This document shows positions 8,340 through 17,203 of a stretch of DNA of 50,599 bases, piece after piece. The stretch is from Streptomyces sp. PH10-H1. GTDB taxonomy: Bacteria > Actinomycetota > Actinomycetes > Streptomycetales > Streptomycetaceae. The DNA is taken from NCBI RefSeq assembly GCF_030063355.1, contig NZ_JASISZ010000025.1, positions 40,803-91,401 on the forward strand. The letters run 5' to 3'. Under the pieces are notes generated by a model. That model made no database searches. It was not told the DNA's origin and worked only from the letters and a program-made list of their open reading frames with translations. How positions within the stretch are numbered: the stretch's first letter is position 1; each line of letters opens with the position of its first letter. Made by a program: the position numbers and the translations under genes.

Positions 8340-10145
8340 ATGACGGGGACAGCCACGACCGGCGGAACGGCTCCGGCCGGCCGCAAGGAATGGATCGGCC
8401 TGGGGGTCCTCTTCCTCCCCACCCTGCTCATCTCGATGGACATCAGCGTGCTGTTCTTCGCGCTGCCGTTCATCAGCGAGGACCTGGCGCCCAGCGGGAC
8501 CCAGCAGCTGTGGATCATGGACATGTACGGCTTCGTACTGGCCGGCATGCTGATCACGATGGGCGCGCTCGGCGACCGGATCGGCCGGCGCAGGCTGCTG
8601 CTCATCGGTGCCACCGCCTTCGGTATCGCCTCCGTCGTCGCCGCGTACTCCGGCAGCGCCGAGGTGCTGATCGTCACCCGTGCGCTGCTCGGCCTGGGCG
8701 GGGCCACCCTCATGCCCTCCACGCTCGCCCTGATCCGCAACATGTTCCACGACGCCAAGCAGCGCAAGACCGCGATCTCCATCTGGACCGGTGCCATGGT
8801 CGGCGGCGCCACCATCGGCCCGATCATCGGCGGTTTCGTCCTGGAACACTTCTGGTGGGGCGCGGCATTCCTGATCAACGTGCCCGCCATGGTGCTGCTG
8901 CTGGTCCTCGCTCCGGTGCTGCTGCCCGAGTACCGCGCCCCGCACGCCGGCCGCTTCGACCTGCTCAGCGCGGTCCTGTCGCTCGGCGCCGTACTCCTGG
9001 TCATCTACGGGATCAAGCAGATGGCCGTGCACGGCGTCGAGTTGGTGCCCGCCCTGTCGATCGCCGTGGGGCTGGTCCTGGCCTGTGTCTTCGTCCGCCG
9101 GCAGCGGACCTCGGCCAATCCGCTGATCGACATCGAGCTGTTCCGGCAGCGGACCTTCAGCGCGTCCATGCTGATCAACGTGCTGGCCATGTTCGCCTTC
9201 ATCGGGGTGACCCTCTACACCAACCAGTATCTGCAACTCGTGCTCGGCAAGAGCCCGTTCCACGCCGCACTGTGGTCCATGGCCGTCATGCCCGGCATCA
9301 TGATCGCGATGACGGTCTCCGGCGTCCTCGCCAATAAGGTGCGCCCCGCCCACCTGCTGGCCGGCGGGCTGGTGCTGACGACCATCGGGGCCCTGGTGCT
9401 CACTCGGGTCAGGACCGACTCCAGCATCGCGCTCGCCCTGACCGGCGCCGGACTGCTCGCCGCCGGACTGGTCGTGGGCACCACGCTCACCGCCGACCTG
9501 ATCCTCGCCGCCGCGCCGCCCGAGCGGGCCGGCTCCGCCTCCGCACTGTCGGAGACCGGCAGCGAATTCGGCGGCGCGCTCGGCATGGCGATCCTGGGCA
9601 GCATCGGCACGGCCGTCTACCGCGACAGGATGACCGGTACGTCCCCCGCCGCGCACGAGACCCTCGGCGGCGCGGCCGCCGAGGCCGCCCGGCTGCCCGG
9701 CAAGGCCGGCGCGGAACTGCTCTCCACGGCCCGCGAGGCCTTCACAACGGGCATCCACGCCGCCGCCGTCGCAGCCGCCCTCGTCACGTTCCTGGCCGCG
9801 GTCCTCGCCGTCATCCTGCTCCGCGAGGTGCCGGCACCCGAGCCGGGCGACAAGAACAGCAAGACCGCCAAGGGCGCCAAGGGCGCTGGGAGCGACGGGG
9901 ATTCAGCGGAGGCGCCGGCGGGCGGGACCGTCACGGAGGCGGTCGCGAGCCGAGCGGAGCAACGTGACAGCGGGGCTCTCCGGCGAAACCGCCGGACGGC
10001 CCCGCTGTCACGTCCGGACGAGCGGACGGCCGGCGATCAGTGCGAGGAACCCGAGAGTTGCAGGCCCACAACGCCCGCCAGGACCAGACAGATCGAGACG
10101 ATCTTGAGTGTCGAGACGATGTCACCGAGGAAGACCATGCCGTAG
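8340..10145 (+). CDS. MFS drug exporter, DHA2 (EmrB/QacA) type
   Basis: A 601-residue major-facilitator protein. About 14 hydrophobic segments lie in residues 15-510. Motif A is GALGDRIGRRRLLLIG after the second segment, and motif C-like GPIIGGFVLEHFWWG is in the fifth. It is predicted to export drugs or other small molecules by proton antiport. ATG 8340 has AGAGGGAG upstream. The last 90 or so residues are odd: low-complexity, charged, and read through a large hairpin (9963-10012) and 109 bases into the antisense SMR gene. A lost stop codon, a frameshift near the end or a sequencing slip would explain this. Confidence 0.88.
   Translation: MTGTATTGGTAPAGRKEWIGLGVLFLPTLLISMDISVLFFALPFISEDLAPSGTQQLWIMDMYGFVLAGMLITMGALGDRIGRRRLLLIGATAFGIASVVAAYSGSAEVLIVTRALLGLGGATLMPSTLALIRNMFHDAKQRKTAISIWTGAMVGGATIGPIIGGFVLEHFWWGAAFLINVPAMVLLLVLAPVLLPEYRAPHAGRFDLLSAVLSLGAVLLVIYGIKQMAVHGVELVPALSIAVGLVLACVFVRRQRTSANPLIDIELFRQRTFSASMLINVLAMFAFIGVTLYTNQYLQLVLGKSPFHAALWSMAVMPGIMIAMTVSGVLANKVRPAHLLAGGLVLTTIGALVLTRVRTDSSIALALTGAGLLAAGLVVGTTLTADLILAAAPPERAGSASALSETGSEFGGALGMAILGSIGTAVYRDRMTGTSPAAHETLGGAAAEAARLPGKAGAELLSTAREAFTTGIHAAAVAAALVTFLAAVLAVILLREVPAPEPGDKNSKTAKGAKGAGSDGDSAEAPAGGTVTEAVASRAEQRDSGALRRNRRTAPLSRPDERTAGDQCEEPESCRPTTPARTRQIETILSVETMSPRKTMP
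9963..10012. terminator. Large two-part hairpin between the convergent MFS and SMR genes
   Basis: The outer stem is 14 bp perfect (9963-9976 with 9999-10012) and the inner stem 7 bp (TCCGGCG/CGCCGGA, loop AAAC). It is placed like a bidirectional terminator, yet it lies inside the annotated MFS frame. Confidence 0.85.
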
Positions 10146-10360
10146 ATGGCGGTGCCCGAGGCACCGATGCCCGTCCAGACGGCGTATGCGGGGCCGACGT
10201 CGAGCTTCTTCAGGGCCATCGTCAGCAGGCCGAAGCTGCCGAGGGCGAAGAGCGCGAAGGCGATGGTCGGCCACAGTCGGGTGAAACCGTGGGAGACCTT
10301 GAGACAGACCGCGAATCCGGTCTCCAGGATGCCTGCGACCACCACGAGTAGCCATGCCAT
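10037..10360 (-). CDS. Small multidrug resistance (SMR) family protein
   Basis: A 107-residue, four-helix membrane protein of the EmrE/SugE family. The essential glutamate is in helix 1 (AGILETGFAV, Glu13), and the GPAYAVWTGIGASGTAIYG segment in helix 3 has the family pattern. GxxE-TGFA in helix 1 resembles the SugE (Gdx) branch, whose characterised members export guanidinium, but subtype assignment is an inference. The start is ATG 10360. It converges with the MFS gene and overlaps its 3' end by 109 bases. The upstream region carries a striking 17-bp repeat pair. Confidence 0.92.
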   Translation of the reverse strand: MAWLLVVVAGILETGFAVCLKVSHGFTRLWPTIAFALFALGSFGLLTMALKKLDVGPAYAVWTGIGASGTAIYGMVFLGDIVSTLKIVSICLVLAGVVGLQLSGSSH

Positions 10361-10483
10361 CGGGGTGCCTCCCGTTCCGTCGCCGTGCCCGCCGTCCGTG
10401 CCGCCCGCTGTCGGACTGATGGATCATCACACAGCCTGCCCGGAAATGGCGGCAACGTTCCTCGGATGGAGGGCAAACGGGCG

Positions 10484-10520
10484 AACGAACGCGAACGAAG
10501 GCCAACGAACGCGAACGAAG
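10484..10520. repeat. 17-bp direct repeat upstream of the SMR gene
   Basis: AACGAACGCGAACGAAG at 10484-10500 is repeated exactly at 10504-10520, three bases apart, giving a 20-base period (two helical turns). It lies about 120 bases upstream of the SMR start and just past the rsgA stop codon. The spacing suits cooperative binding of a regulator on one DNA face. Confidence 0.75.
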
Positions 10521-10539
10521 CGGAATCAGCAGCCGCGGA

Positions 10540-11541
10540 TCAGTCGCCTTCCCGGCGTTCGCGGGTCGCGAGCAGCCGGCGCAGGGAGTCGAGCCGCGCC
10601 GGATCACCGTGACCGTCGGCGACCCAGGCGTCCAGCGCGCATTCGGGCTCGTCGTGACTGCAGCCACGCGGGCAGCCTTCGGTGCCGGGCACCAGCTCGG
10701 GGAAGGCCAGGATGACGCGGGACGGATCGATGTGGTGCAGACCGAACGACCGCACCCCCGGGGTGTCGACGACCCAGCCCGCGTCGCCGGGCAGCGGGAG
10801 CGCCAGCGCCGAGGTGGTGGTGTGCCGGCCGCGGCCGGTGACCGCGTTCACGATGCCGGTGGCGCGCTGCCGTTCCACCAGCGCGTTCACCAGCGTGGTC
10901 TTGCCGACGCCGCTGTGGCCGACGAACGCGGTGATCCGGCCCTTGAGGCGCTCGCGGACCGCGTCCACACCGCCGGTCAGGAAGGTGTCCCGACTGGTGA
11001 CCACGTAGGACACGCCCAGCGTGGCGTAAGTCTCCAGCAGCGTTTCCGCCGACGCCAGATCGGACTTCGTCAGGACGAGCAGCGGTTCGAGGCCCGCGTC
11101 GTAGGCCGCCACCAGACATCGGTCGATCATGCGGGGGCGCGGCTCGGGGTCGGCCAGCGCGGTGACGATCGCGAGCTGGTCGGCATTGGCGACGACCACG
11201 CGCTCGTAAGGATCGTCGTCATCGGCGGTGCGCCGCAGCACGGACTTGCGCGGCTCGACGCGCACGATCCGCGCCAGGGTGTCCTTGTCGCCGGTCAGAT
11301 CGCCGACGACCGCGACCTGGTCGCCCACCACGGCGCTCTTGCGGCCCAGTTCACGGGCCTTCATCGCCACGATGGTCCGCTCGCCGATCAGTACGTGCAG
11401 TCGGCCGCGGTCCACGGTGAGGACCATGCCCTCGGCGGCGTCCTCGTGCTTGGGCCGGATATTGGTGCGGGGACGGTTGCCCTTGGTGTTCGGGCGGACC
11501 CGGATGTCGTCCTCGTCGGGGTTCTTGCCGTAGCGGCGCAT
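10540..11541 (-). CDS. rsgA: Ribosome small-subunit-dependent GTPase
   Basis: A 333-residue circularly permuted GTPase. The N-terminal OB-fold (about residues 35-105) is followed by G motifs in permuted order: G4 TKSD (about 160), G1 GHSGVGKT (about 205), G3 DTPG (about 253). The C-terminal zinc site is in CPRGCSHDEPEC. It acts in late 30S subunit maturation. The start is ATG 11541, seven bases after the aroA stop, so the two are probably translationally coupled. Full family length. Confidence 0.95.
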   Translation of the reverse strand: MRRYGKNPDEDDIRVRPNTKGNRPRTNIRPKHEDAAEGMVLTVDRGRLHVLIGERTIVAMKARELGRKSAVVGDQVAVVGDLTGDKDTLARIVRVEPRKSVLRRTADDDDPYERVVVANADQLAIVTALADPEPRPRMIDRCLVAAYDAGLEPLLVLTKSDLASAETLLETYATLGVSYVVTSRDTFLTGGVDAVRERLKGRITAFVGHSGVGKTTLVNALVERQRATGIVNAVTGRGRHTTTSALALPLPGDAGWVVDTPGVRSFGLHHIDPSRVILAFPELVPGTEGCPRGCSHDEPECALDAWVADGHGDPARLDSLRRLLATRERREGD

Positions 11542-11548
11542 GGCGCGG

Positions 11549-12886
11549 TCAGCCCCGCCCTGCCGTGACGGTGGCACCGAGCATCTCGGTCCACAGCTCA
11601 GGGAACTCCGGAAGCGTCTTGGCGGTGGTGGCGACGTTCTCCACCTGGACGCCGGCCACGGCCAGGCCGAGCACGGCCGCCGCCGTGGCCAGCCGGTGGT
11701 CCTCGTAGGTGTGGAAGACCCCGCCGTGCAGCGGCCGGGGCCGGATCCGCAGTCCGTCCTCGGTCTCGGTGGCATCGCCGCCCAGAGCGTTGATCTCGTT
11801 GGCGAGCGCTGCGAGGCGGTCCGTCTCGTGCAGCCGCAGATGGGCGATGCCCGACAGCACGGACTCCGACTCGGCCAGCGCCGCGACCGCCGCGATGACG
11901 GGCGTCAGCTCGCCGACCTCGTGGAGATCCGCGGTGATTCCCAGGATCCGGCCGGTACCGGTGAAGGTCAGCCCCTGCTCGGTCAGCTCGTACTCGCCGC
12001 CCATGCGAGTGAAGATCTCCCGCAGTGCGTCGCCCGGCTGGGTGGTGTGCTCCGGCCAGTCCGGCACGGTGACCCGGCCGCCGGTGACCAGTGCCGCGGC
12101 CAGGAAGGGCGCCGCGTTCGACAGATCCGGCTCCACGGTCAGGTCCCGGCCGAGCAGTGCGCACGGCGCGACCCGCCACACATTCGCCTCGCCGCCGTCC
12201 TGCGGGGCGTCCACCTGGGCGCCCGCGATCCGCAGCATGTCGATCGACATACGGATGTGGGGGAGCGAGGGGAGGGTGTGGCCGGTGTGGCGCAGCTCAA
12301 GCCCCTGGTTGAACCGCGGCCCCGACAGCAGCAGCGCGCTCACGAACTGCGAGGACGACGAGGCGTCCACCTCCACCGCCCCGCCGGAGAGTGACCCCGC
12401 GCCCTGCACGGTCAGCGGCAGCGCGCCGCGGCCCTCGTCGTCGATCCGCGCGCCCAGGGTGCGCAGTGCGTCGATCACGCCGTGCAGCGGCCGCTCGTTC
12501 GCCCGCGGGTCACCCTCGAAGCGGACCGGGCCGTCGGCCAGCGCCGCGACCGGCGGCAGGAAGCGCATGACGGTGCCGGCGTTGCCCACGTCGATACGGG
12601 CCGGGCCGTGCAGCCCGGCCGGGATGACCCGCCACGCCTCGCCGCCGCCGTCGGTGTTCACCGTCTCGTCGATCTGCACGCCCATGGCGCGCAGCGCGTC
12701 CGCCATCAGTACGGTGTCGCGGCTGCGCAGCGGGCGGCGGATCCAGCCCGGTTCTGACGCGTGCGAGGCGAGCACCAGCGCGCGATTGGTGACCGATTTC
12801 GATCCGGGCACGGTGACCGTTGCGTCGACAGGGCCGGACGCGACGGGGGCGGGCCAGAGAGCGGTGTGCGGGGAACTGTCGGTCAT
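11549..12886 (-). CDS. aroA: 3-phosphoshikimate 1-carboxyvinyltransferase (EPSP synthase)
   Basis: A 445-residue EPSP synthase, the step joining shikimate-3-phosphate and phosphoenolpyruvate on the route to chorismate. The substrate-binding motifs GSKSVTNRAL (about 30-39), NAGTVMRFLPP and DPRANERPLHGVIDALRTLG, then HETDRLAALANEINALGG and YEDHRLATAAAVLG near the C-terminus, are all present. ATG 12886 (MTDSSPHT) is taken as start; the open frame extends 44 residues upstream through the terminator-rich leader and is not credible. First gene of a pair with rsgA. Confidence 0.97.
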   Translation of the reverse strand: MTDSSPHTALWPAPVASGPVDATVTVPGSKSVTNRALVLASHASEPGWIRRPLRSRDTVLMADALRAMGVQIDETVNTDGGGEAWRVIPAGLHGPARIDVGNAGTVMRFLPPVAALADGPVRFEGDPRANERPLHGVIDALRTLGARIDDEGRGALPLTVQGAGSLSGGAVEVDASSSSQFVSALLLSGPRFNQGLELRHTGHTLPSLPHIRMSIDMLRIAGAQVDAPQDGGEANVWRVAPCALLGRDLTVEPDLSNAAPFLAAALVTGGRVTVPDWPEHTTQPGDALREIFTRMGGEYELTEQGLTFTGTGRILGITADLHEVGELTPVIAAVAALAESESVLSGIAHLRLHETDRLAALANEINALGGDATETEDGLRIRPRPLHGGVFHTYEDHRLATAAAVLGLAVAGVQVENVATTAKTLPEFPELWTEMLGATVTAGRG

Positions 12887-12931
12887 GGGCACCAAGCCTA
12901 GTGGCTGGCGGCGGCCCTGCCCGGAGCGCGG

Positions 12932-12978
12932 CAGCCCCGGCGGCGGCCGGGGGGCCGCCCGGGCGGCCGCCGGGGCTG
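12932..12978 (-). terminator. Terminator of the M50-like gene
   Basis: A 13-bp perfect outer stem (12932-12944 with 12966-12978) enclosing further GC-rich pairing, between the stop of the membrane protease gene and aroA. Confidence 0.75.
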
Positions 12979-12992
12979 GGACTACACCCCGA

Positions 12993-13706
12993 TTACACCC
13001 CGAGCAGCCAGCGGCCACCGCCGACGAGCGCGCAGATCGCGGTCGCGTAGAACAGCAGCATCCACAGCCCCACGGGGGTGTGGGTCAGCCGGCTCAGCTG
13101 ATCCGCGTCCGAGGTGTTCGACCGCTCGCGCCGGCGCGTGCGCTGCAGCTCGAAGACCGGACGCGCACCTCCGAGCAGCAGGAACCACACGACGAGATAG
13201 GCGAAGGCCGCCTGGATCTCCGGCGCGGTCAGCCAGGAGACCAGCAGGAACGCGGCGCCGGTCATCACGACGGTCAGCGCCCCGTAGGCATTGCGGATCA
13301 TCACCAGCATCACCAGCAGCAGGGCGGTGGCACCCCACAGCAGCGCCGTGATGTGCCCGGCCGCCAGCAGTGCCGCCCCGCCCAGGCCCAGCAGCGGCGG
13401 CGCGGTGTATCCGGCGGCGGCCGTCAGCACCATGCCGGGGCCTGAGGGCTTGCCGCGCGAGACGGTGAGGCCCGAGGTGTCCGAGTGCAGCCTGATGCCG
13501 TCCAGGCTCCGGCCGGTCAGCAGCGCGAGCAGGCCGTGGCCGCCCTCGTGCGCGATCGTGATCGCGTTGCGGCTCAGCCGCCATATGCCGTGCGGCAGCA
13601 CAGCGGCCAGCGCGATCAGTGCGGTGCCGCCGACCAGCCAGGCCGACGGATCGGGCTGGGTACCGACCACGCGGTCCCATAGGTCCGTAAAGCTTGTGAT
13701 ATCCAT
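12993..13706 (-). CDS. M50B-type membrane metalloprotease-like protein
   Basis: A 237-residue integral membrane protein with about six hydrophobic segments. The zinc-protease signature HEGGH (residues 53-57) follows the first membrane segment, as in M50B site-2-like peptidases. A second-half acidic ligand is not obvious to me. It could cleave within the membrane or be a non-proteolytic relative. Start ATG 13706 has a GGGGA ribosome binding site. It is transcribed toward aroA but separated from it by a terminator, and is divergent from the SRAP gene. Confidence 0.82.
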   Translation of the reverse strand: MDITSFTDLWDRVVGTQPDPSAWLVGGTALIALAAVLPHGIWRLSRNAITIAHEGGHGLLALLTGRSLDGIRLHSDTSGLTVSRGKPSGPGMVLTAAAGYTAPPLLGLGGAALLAAGHITALLWGATALLLVMLVMIRNAYGALTVVMTGAAFLLVSWLTAPEIQAAFAYLVVWFLLLGGARPVFELQRTRRRERSNTSDADQLSRLTHTPVGLWMLLFYATAICALVGGGRWLLGV

Positions 13707-13760
13707 CGTTCCCCTGCAACGAGCGGCGCCATGTCGGAGTGCCGTGGCAGTCTGGCACTC

Positions 13761-14576
13761 ATGTGCGGACGATATGCGGCGAGCCGGCAACCCGGGGATC
13801 TGGCGGCTCTCTTCGAGGTCCAACAGTGGGATCCGAAGGAGGAGTTGGCGCCGGACTGGAATGTGGCACCGACGAAGTCGGTGTACGCGGTACTGGAGCG
13901 GCCGGTGAAGGGCTCGGGCTCCGACGGGCCGGTGCGGCAGCTGCGCGTGCTGCGGTGGGGGCTGGTGCCGTCGTGGGCGAAGACGCCGGAGGCCGGCGCG
14001 AAGATGATCAACGCGCGGGCGGAGACGGTCCACGAGAAGCCGTCGTTCCGCCGGCCCTTCGCCGCCCGCCGCTGCCTCATACCGGCGGACGGCTACTACG
14101 AGTGGGTCACCGCGAAGGACGAGCGGCAGCTGGAGGAGCAGGGGAAGAAGAAGCGGGCGCGCAAGCAGCCGTACTTCGTGACCCCGGAACAGGGCTCGGT
14201 CATGGCGATGGCCGGGCTGTACGAGTTCTGGCGGGACCGGACCCTGCCCGACGACCACCCGCAGGCGTGGTGGTCCACCTGCACGGTCATCACGACGGAG
14301 GCGGAGAGCAGCCCGCTGGCCGGGTTCGACGGCGAGGGCCCGGCGTCGCTGGCCGACATCCACCCCCGGATGCCGCTCGTCCTGACCCCGGACCGCTGGG
14401 ACGCCTGGCTGGATCCGGCCGTGACCGATCCCGACGAGCTCCGCGGCCTGCTCGCGGTTCCGCCACCGGGGCTGATGCGGGCGTACCCGGTCGGCACGGA
14501 GGTCAGCAAGGTGCAGAACAACGGCCCGCACCTGACCTGCGCCCTCGCCGCCCCGGCGGAGGAAACCCTCTTCTGA
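13761..14576 (+). CDS. SOS response-associated peptidase (SRAP, YedK/HMCES family)
   Basis: A 271-residue SRAP-domain protein. The invariant Cys2 (MCGRYA) would be exposed after Met removal and forms a thiazolidine crosslink with abasic sites in single-stranded DNA. Other family residues are NVAPT, WGLVPSW, NARAET, RRCLIPADGYYEW (with the Glu) and IHPRMP (with the His). ATG 13761 is required to place the catalytic Cys second; an in-frame ATG at 13731 would bury it. Predicted role: protection and repair of abasic sites. Confidence 0.93.
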   Translation: MCGRYAASRQPGDLAALFEVQQWDPKEELAPDWNVAPTKSVYAVLERPVKGSGSDGPVRQLRVLRWGLVPSWAKTPEAGAKMINARAETVHEKPSFRRPFAARRCLIPADGYYEWVTAKDERQLEEQGKKKRARKQPYFVTPEQGSVMAMAGLYEFWRDRTLPDDHPQAWWSTCTVITTEAESSPLAGFDGEGPASLADIHPRMPLVLTPDRWDAWLDPAVTDPDELRGLLAVPPPGLMRAYPVGTEVSKVQNNGPHLTCALAAPAEETLF

Positions 14577-14617
14577 ACCGCGTCCCGGTCCCCGTTCCGC
14601 CCTCCGCGGGCGGCAGG

Positions 14618-15262
14618 ATGGGCCGGGTGATCGGGACACCGGCGGGCGAGGCCCGCGTGACGTGGCATGACGGCGGGCGCGACGCGCGGGCGGTACTGGC
14701 GCTGGGACACGGCGCCGGTGGCGGGATCGAGGCGCGGGATCTGGCCGCGCTGGCGGCCGCGCTGCCCGCACGGGGAGTGACGGTGGCGCTGGTGGAGCAG
14801 CCGTGGCGGGTGGCGGGGAAGAAGGTGGCGCCCGCCCCGAAGACGCTGGACGTGGCGTGGCGGGCGCTGTGGCCGGTCCTGGCGGAACGCGGGCTTCCGG
14901 TGATCGCCGGCGGCCGGAGCGCGGGGGCCCGGGTGGCCTGCCGTACGGCCCTGGAGCTGGGGGCCGCCGCCGTGCTGGCGCTGTCCTTCCCGCTCCACCC
15001 GCCGGGCAGGCCCGAGAAGTCCCGGGCCGCGGAGCTGCTGGGGGCGGGCGTCCCGACGCTGGTGGTGCAGGGCGGGCGCGATCCGTTCGGGCCGCCGGAG
15101 GAGTTCCCCGCAGGAACGGAGATCGTCGCGGTGCCGTACGCCGACCACGGCTTCGCAGTCCCGAAGAAGGCGGAACTCTCCCAGCAGGACGCGCTCTCCG
15201 TCATCACGGACGGCGTCGGTGACTGGCTGGCCGCGCTCGGCCACGCGAACGCCCGGGAATGA
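14618..15262 (+). CDS. Alpha/beta-hydrolase family protein (KANL3/Tex30-like)
   Basis: A 214-residue alpha/beta-hydrolase fold. The nucleophile elbow is [10 protein letters not shown] (Ser at about 93), an acid candidate is in QGGRDPFG, and the histidine is in YADHGF near the C-terminus. LGHGAGGG forms the oxyanion-region glycine stretch. The substrate is unknown. ATG 14618 is chosen; GTG 14627 is an alternative. The final codons overlap the predicted SigR-dependent promoter of sigR, so the gene end doubles as a control region. Confidence 0.8.
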   Translation: MGRVIGTPAGEARVTWHDGGRDARAVLALGHGAGGGIEARDLAALAAALPARGVTVALVEQPWRVAGKKVAPAPKTLDVAWRALWPVLAERGLPVIAGGRSAGARVACRTALELGAAAVLALSFPLHPPGRPEKSRAAELLGAGVPTLVVQGGRDPFGPPEEFPAGTEIVAVPYADHGFAVPKKAELSQQDALSVITDGVGDWLAALGHANARE

Positions 15263-15281
15263 CGGCCGGAATCTCTGCGTT
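15256..15281 (+). promoter_or_regulatory. Predicted SigR-dependent promoter of sigR (sigRp2 type)
   Basis: GGAAT (15256-15260), 18 bases, then GTT (15279-15281) is the established SigR recognition pattern GGAAT-N18-GTT. It precedes sigR and overlaps the stop of the hydrolase gene, so disulfide stress would amplify sigR-rsrA transcription. Confidence 0.88.
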
Positions 15282-15333
15282 GTCCGGATCACCGGTACGA
15301 AAACGCAGAGTGCAGAGTGAGGAAGGCAGCCGC

Positions 15334-16176
15334 ATGGTTTCAGCCGCATGCCAGCCGCGCGCGAACGCGAAGGCGCAGGCGCCCTACCTGGACTGGGCCC
15401 AGTGGCCTGCGACAGGCGGCAGGACCGGCACGTCCGGCACGCCGATCTCCGGCGGGATATCCTCCGAACCAAGCGGGTCCGGTTTTGGGCCCGTGACCGT
15501 TCTGGAGGAGGTGGTTCCGGTCACCGGCACCGACGACAGCACAGCAGGTGCTGCGGGCACGGCCGGCGAGGAAGCACAGGAGAGCTCCGCCGAGCGCAAT
15601 GAGCGCTTCGAGCGTGACGCCCTCACCTTCCTCGACCAGATGTACTCGGCCGCGCTGCGGATGACCCGCAATCCGGCTGACGCCGAGGACCTGGTGCAGG
15701 AGACGTACGCGAAGGCGTACGCGTCCTTCCATCAGTTCCGTGAGGGCACGAACCTCAAGGCGTGGCTCTACCGCATTCTCACCAACAGCTTCATCAACTC
15801 CTACCGTAAGAAGCAGCGCGAACCGCTGCGCAGCGGTTCGGAGGAGATCGAGGACTGGCAGCTCGCACGCGCCGAGTCGCACATGTCGACCGGCCTGCGG
15901 TCGGCCGAGTCCCAGGCACTCGACCACCTGCCGGACTCCGACGTGAAGTCGGCGCTGCAGGCGATCCCCGAGGAATTCCGTATCGCGGTCTATCTCGCGG
16001 ACGTCGAGGGCTTTGCGTACAAGGAGATCGCCGACATCATGGGGACACCCATCGGCACGGTGATGTCCCGACTGCACCGCGGGCGGCGCCAGCTGCGCTC
16101 GATGCTCGAGGACTACGCCCGTGAGCGAGGGCTCGTCCCGGCCGGCGCGGGAGACGAGAAGGGCTCAGGGACATGA
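15334..16176 (+). CDS. sigR: ECF sigma factor SigR (with N-terminally extended isoform)
   Basis: Group IV sigma factor of the thiol-oxidative stress response. Region 2 is at [20 protein letters not shown] and [10 protein letters not shown]; region 4 is at [26 protein letters not shown]. From ATG 15334 (GGAAGG upstream) the product has 280 residues. From an internal GTG at 15493 it has 227, the length known for SigR in S. coelicolor. There a longer form with an extension of about 55 residues, made from the induced transcript and rapidly degraded by Clp protease, gives a feedback loop; the 53-codon extension here fits. It is held inactive by RsrA, whose start codon overlaps the sigR stop (ATGA). 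Confidence 0.95.
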   Translation: MVSAACQPRANAKAQAPYLDWAQWPATGGRTGTSGTPISGGISSEPSGSGFGPVTVLEEVVPVTGTDDSTAGAAGTAGEEAQESSAERNERFERDALTFLDQMYSAALRMTRNPADAEDLVQETYAKAYASFHQFREGTNLKAWLYRILTNSFINSYRKKQREPLRSGSEEIEDWQLARAESHMSTGLRSAESQALDHLPDSDVKSALQAIPEEFRIAVYLADVEGFAYKEIADIMGTPIGTVMSRLHRGRRQLRSMLEDYARERGLVPAGAGDEKGSGT

Positions 16177-16496
16177 GCTGCGGCAACGCACACGAGACGG
16201 ACTGCTCCGAGGTACTCGACCACCTCTATGAGTATCTCGACGAAGAGATGTCCGACGACGCCTGCGCCAAGTTCAGGGAACACTTCGACGAGTGCCACCC
16301 CTGCTTGGAGAAGTACGGCCTCGAACAAGCGGTGAAGAAGCTCGTCAAGCGCTGCTGCGGTCATGACGACGTTCCCACCGACCTTCGGTCGAAGGTCATG
16401 ACGCGGATCGAACTGATCCGTTCCGGCGAGATCGTGCCGGTGCCGGAACAGGTACCGGAGATCATCGCCGGGAGCGGAGCCGAAGCTCACCCGTAG
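16173..16496 (+). CDS. rsrA: Redox-sensing zinc anti-sigma factor RsrA
   Basis: A 107-residue ZAS-type anti-sigma factor. The zinc motif H37-x3-C41-x2-C44 (HFDECHPC) with C11 gives the redox switch. Cysteines at 3, 11, 31, 41, 44, 61 and 62 match all seven positions described for S. coelicolor RsrA. Thiol oxidation forms a disulfide, expels zinc and releases SigR. It overlaps sigR by four bases, so the two are co-translated. Confidence 0.97.
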   Translation: MSCGNAHETDCSEVLDHLYEYLDEEMSDDACAKFREHFDECHPCLEKYGLEQAVKKLVKRCCGHDDVPTDLRSKVMTRIELIRSGEIVPVPEQVPEIIAGSGAEAHP

Positions 16497-16621
16497 GGGT
16501 GACTCGCGACAGGCCCATTCCGCGCATACCGCACATCGGCCTCCTGCCCGACGGGCGCGGCTCTATCCTCCGAGAACTCAACGGGGGCTGAGCCGCGCCT
16601 GTCGCGTGCCGAGGAGGCAAG

Positions 16622-17203
16622 GTGCTGGATATCCTGCCGGGCCCGCGGACCCTGCCCCCGGCGGCCCGCGCCCACATCGCGGCGGTCCTGCTCGTCGCCG
16701 CCTTGTGCGCGGCCCCCGAGGAGCGCCGGGTGATCGAACTGCACCCGGAGTACGGCCATGAGGTGGTGCGCGGCATCGCGTTCCTCGGCGAGGCCCGCGC
16801 CGCGATCCTGCACCACCACGAACGTATCGACGGCAGCGGCTATCCCTTCGGGCTCACCGGTGACCGGATCCCCGAATTCGCCCGCGTGGTCGCCGTCGCC
16901 GACGCCTTCGACGCCATGACCTCCACCCGCAGCTACCGCTGCGCCAGGGGCGTCGACGAGGCACTGGCCGAATTGCGCCGCTGCGCCGGAGCTCAGTTCG
17001 ACCCGGTCATGGTCACCGCGCTGGTCAGCGCTCTCGGCCGGCACGGATGGACCCCCACGGCGACGGCCGACGGGCCCGACGGGACGGAGCAGGTCCCGGT
17101 GCCCGGCGCCCCCGGGCCGGCCCTGCCGGTTCCGCGTGCTGCCGGCCGCGCGACGACCGCTTCCGGCCCTTCCGGCCCTTCCGGCCCGGAACGCCGTCCG
17201 TGA
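16622..17203 (+). pseudogene. Truncated HD-GYP protein (internal deletion)
   Basis: A 193-residue reading frame from GTG 16622, with a strong GAGGAGG at 16611-16617. Residues 1-30 look like the start of a membrane segment (PPAARAHIAAVLLVAALCA). At about residue 37 it jumps straight into the distal half of an HD-GYP domain: HPEYGHEVV, HHHERIDGSGYPFGL, VVAVADAFDAMTSTRSYR. The upstream HD metal site (H...HD) and the rest of the N-terminal membrane domain are missing, so phosphodiesterase activity is not expected. The tail is Pro/Gly/Thr-rich low complexity. I read it as an internally deleted remnant. A deliberately small GYP-only protein is the alternative. Confidence 0.7.

Noticed and set aside
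8259..9758. 499-codon minus-strand frame opposite the MFS gene
   Set aside because: Asp/Gln/His/Gly-rich antisense shadow of a membrane protein gene.
10361..10539. Guanidine riboswitch upstream of the SMR gene
   Set aside because: Several ACGG words occur, but I find no paired hairpins with ACGR loops and no ykkC-type conserved blocks.
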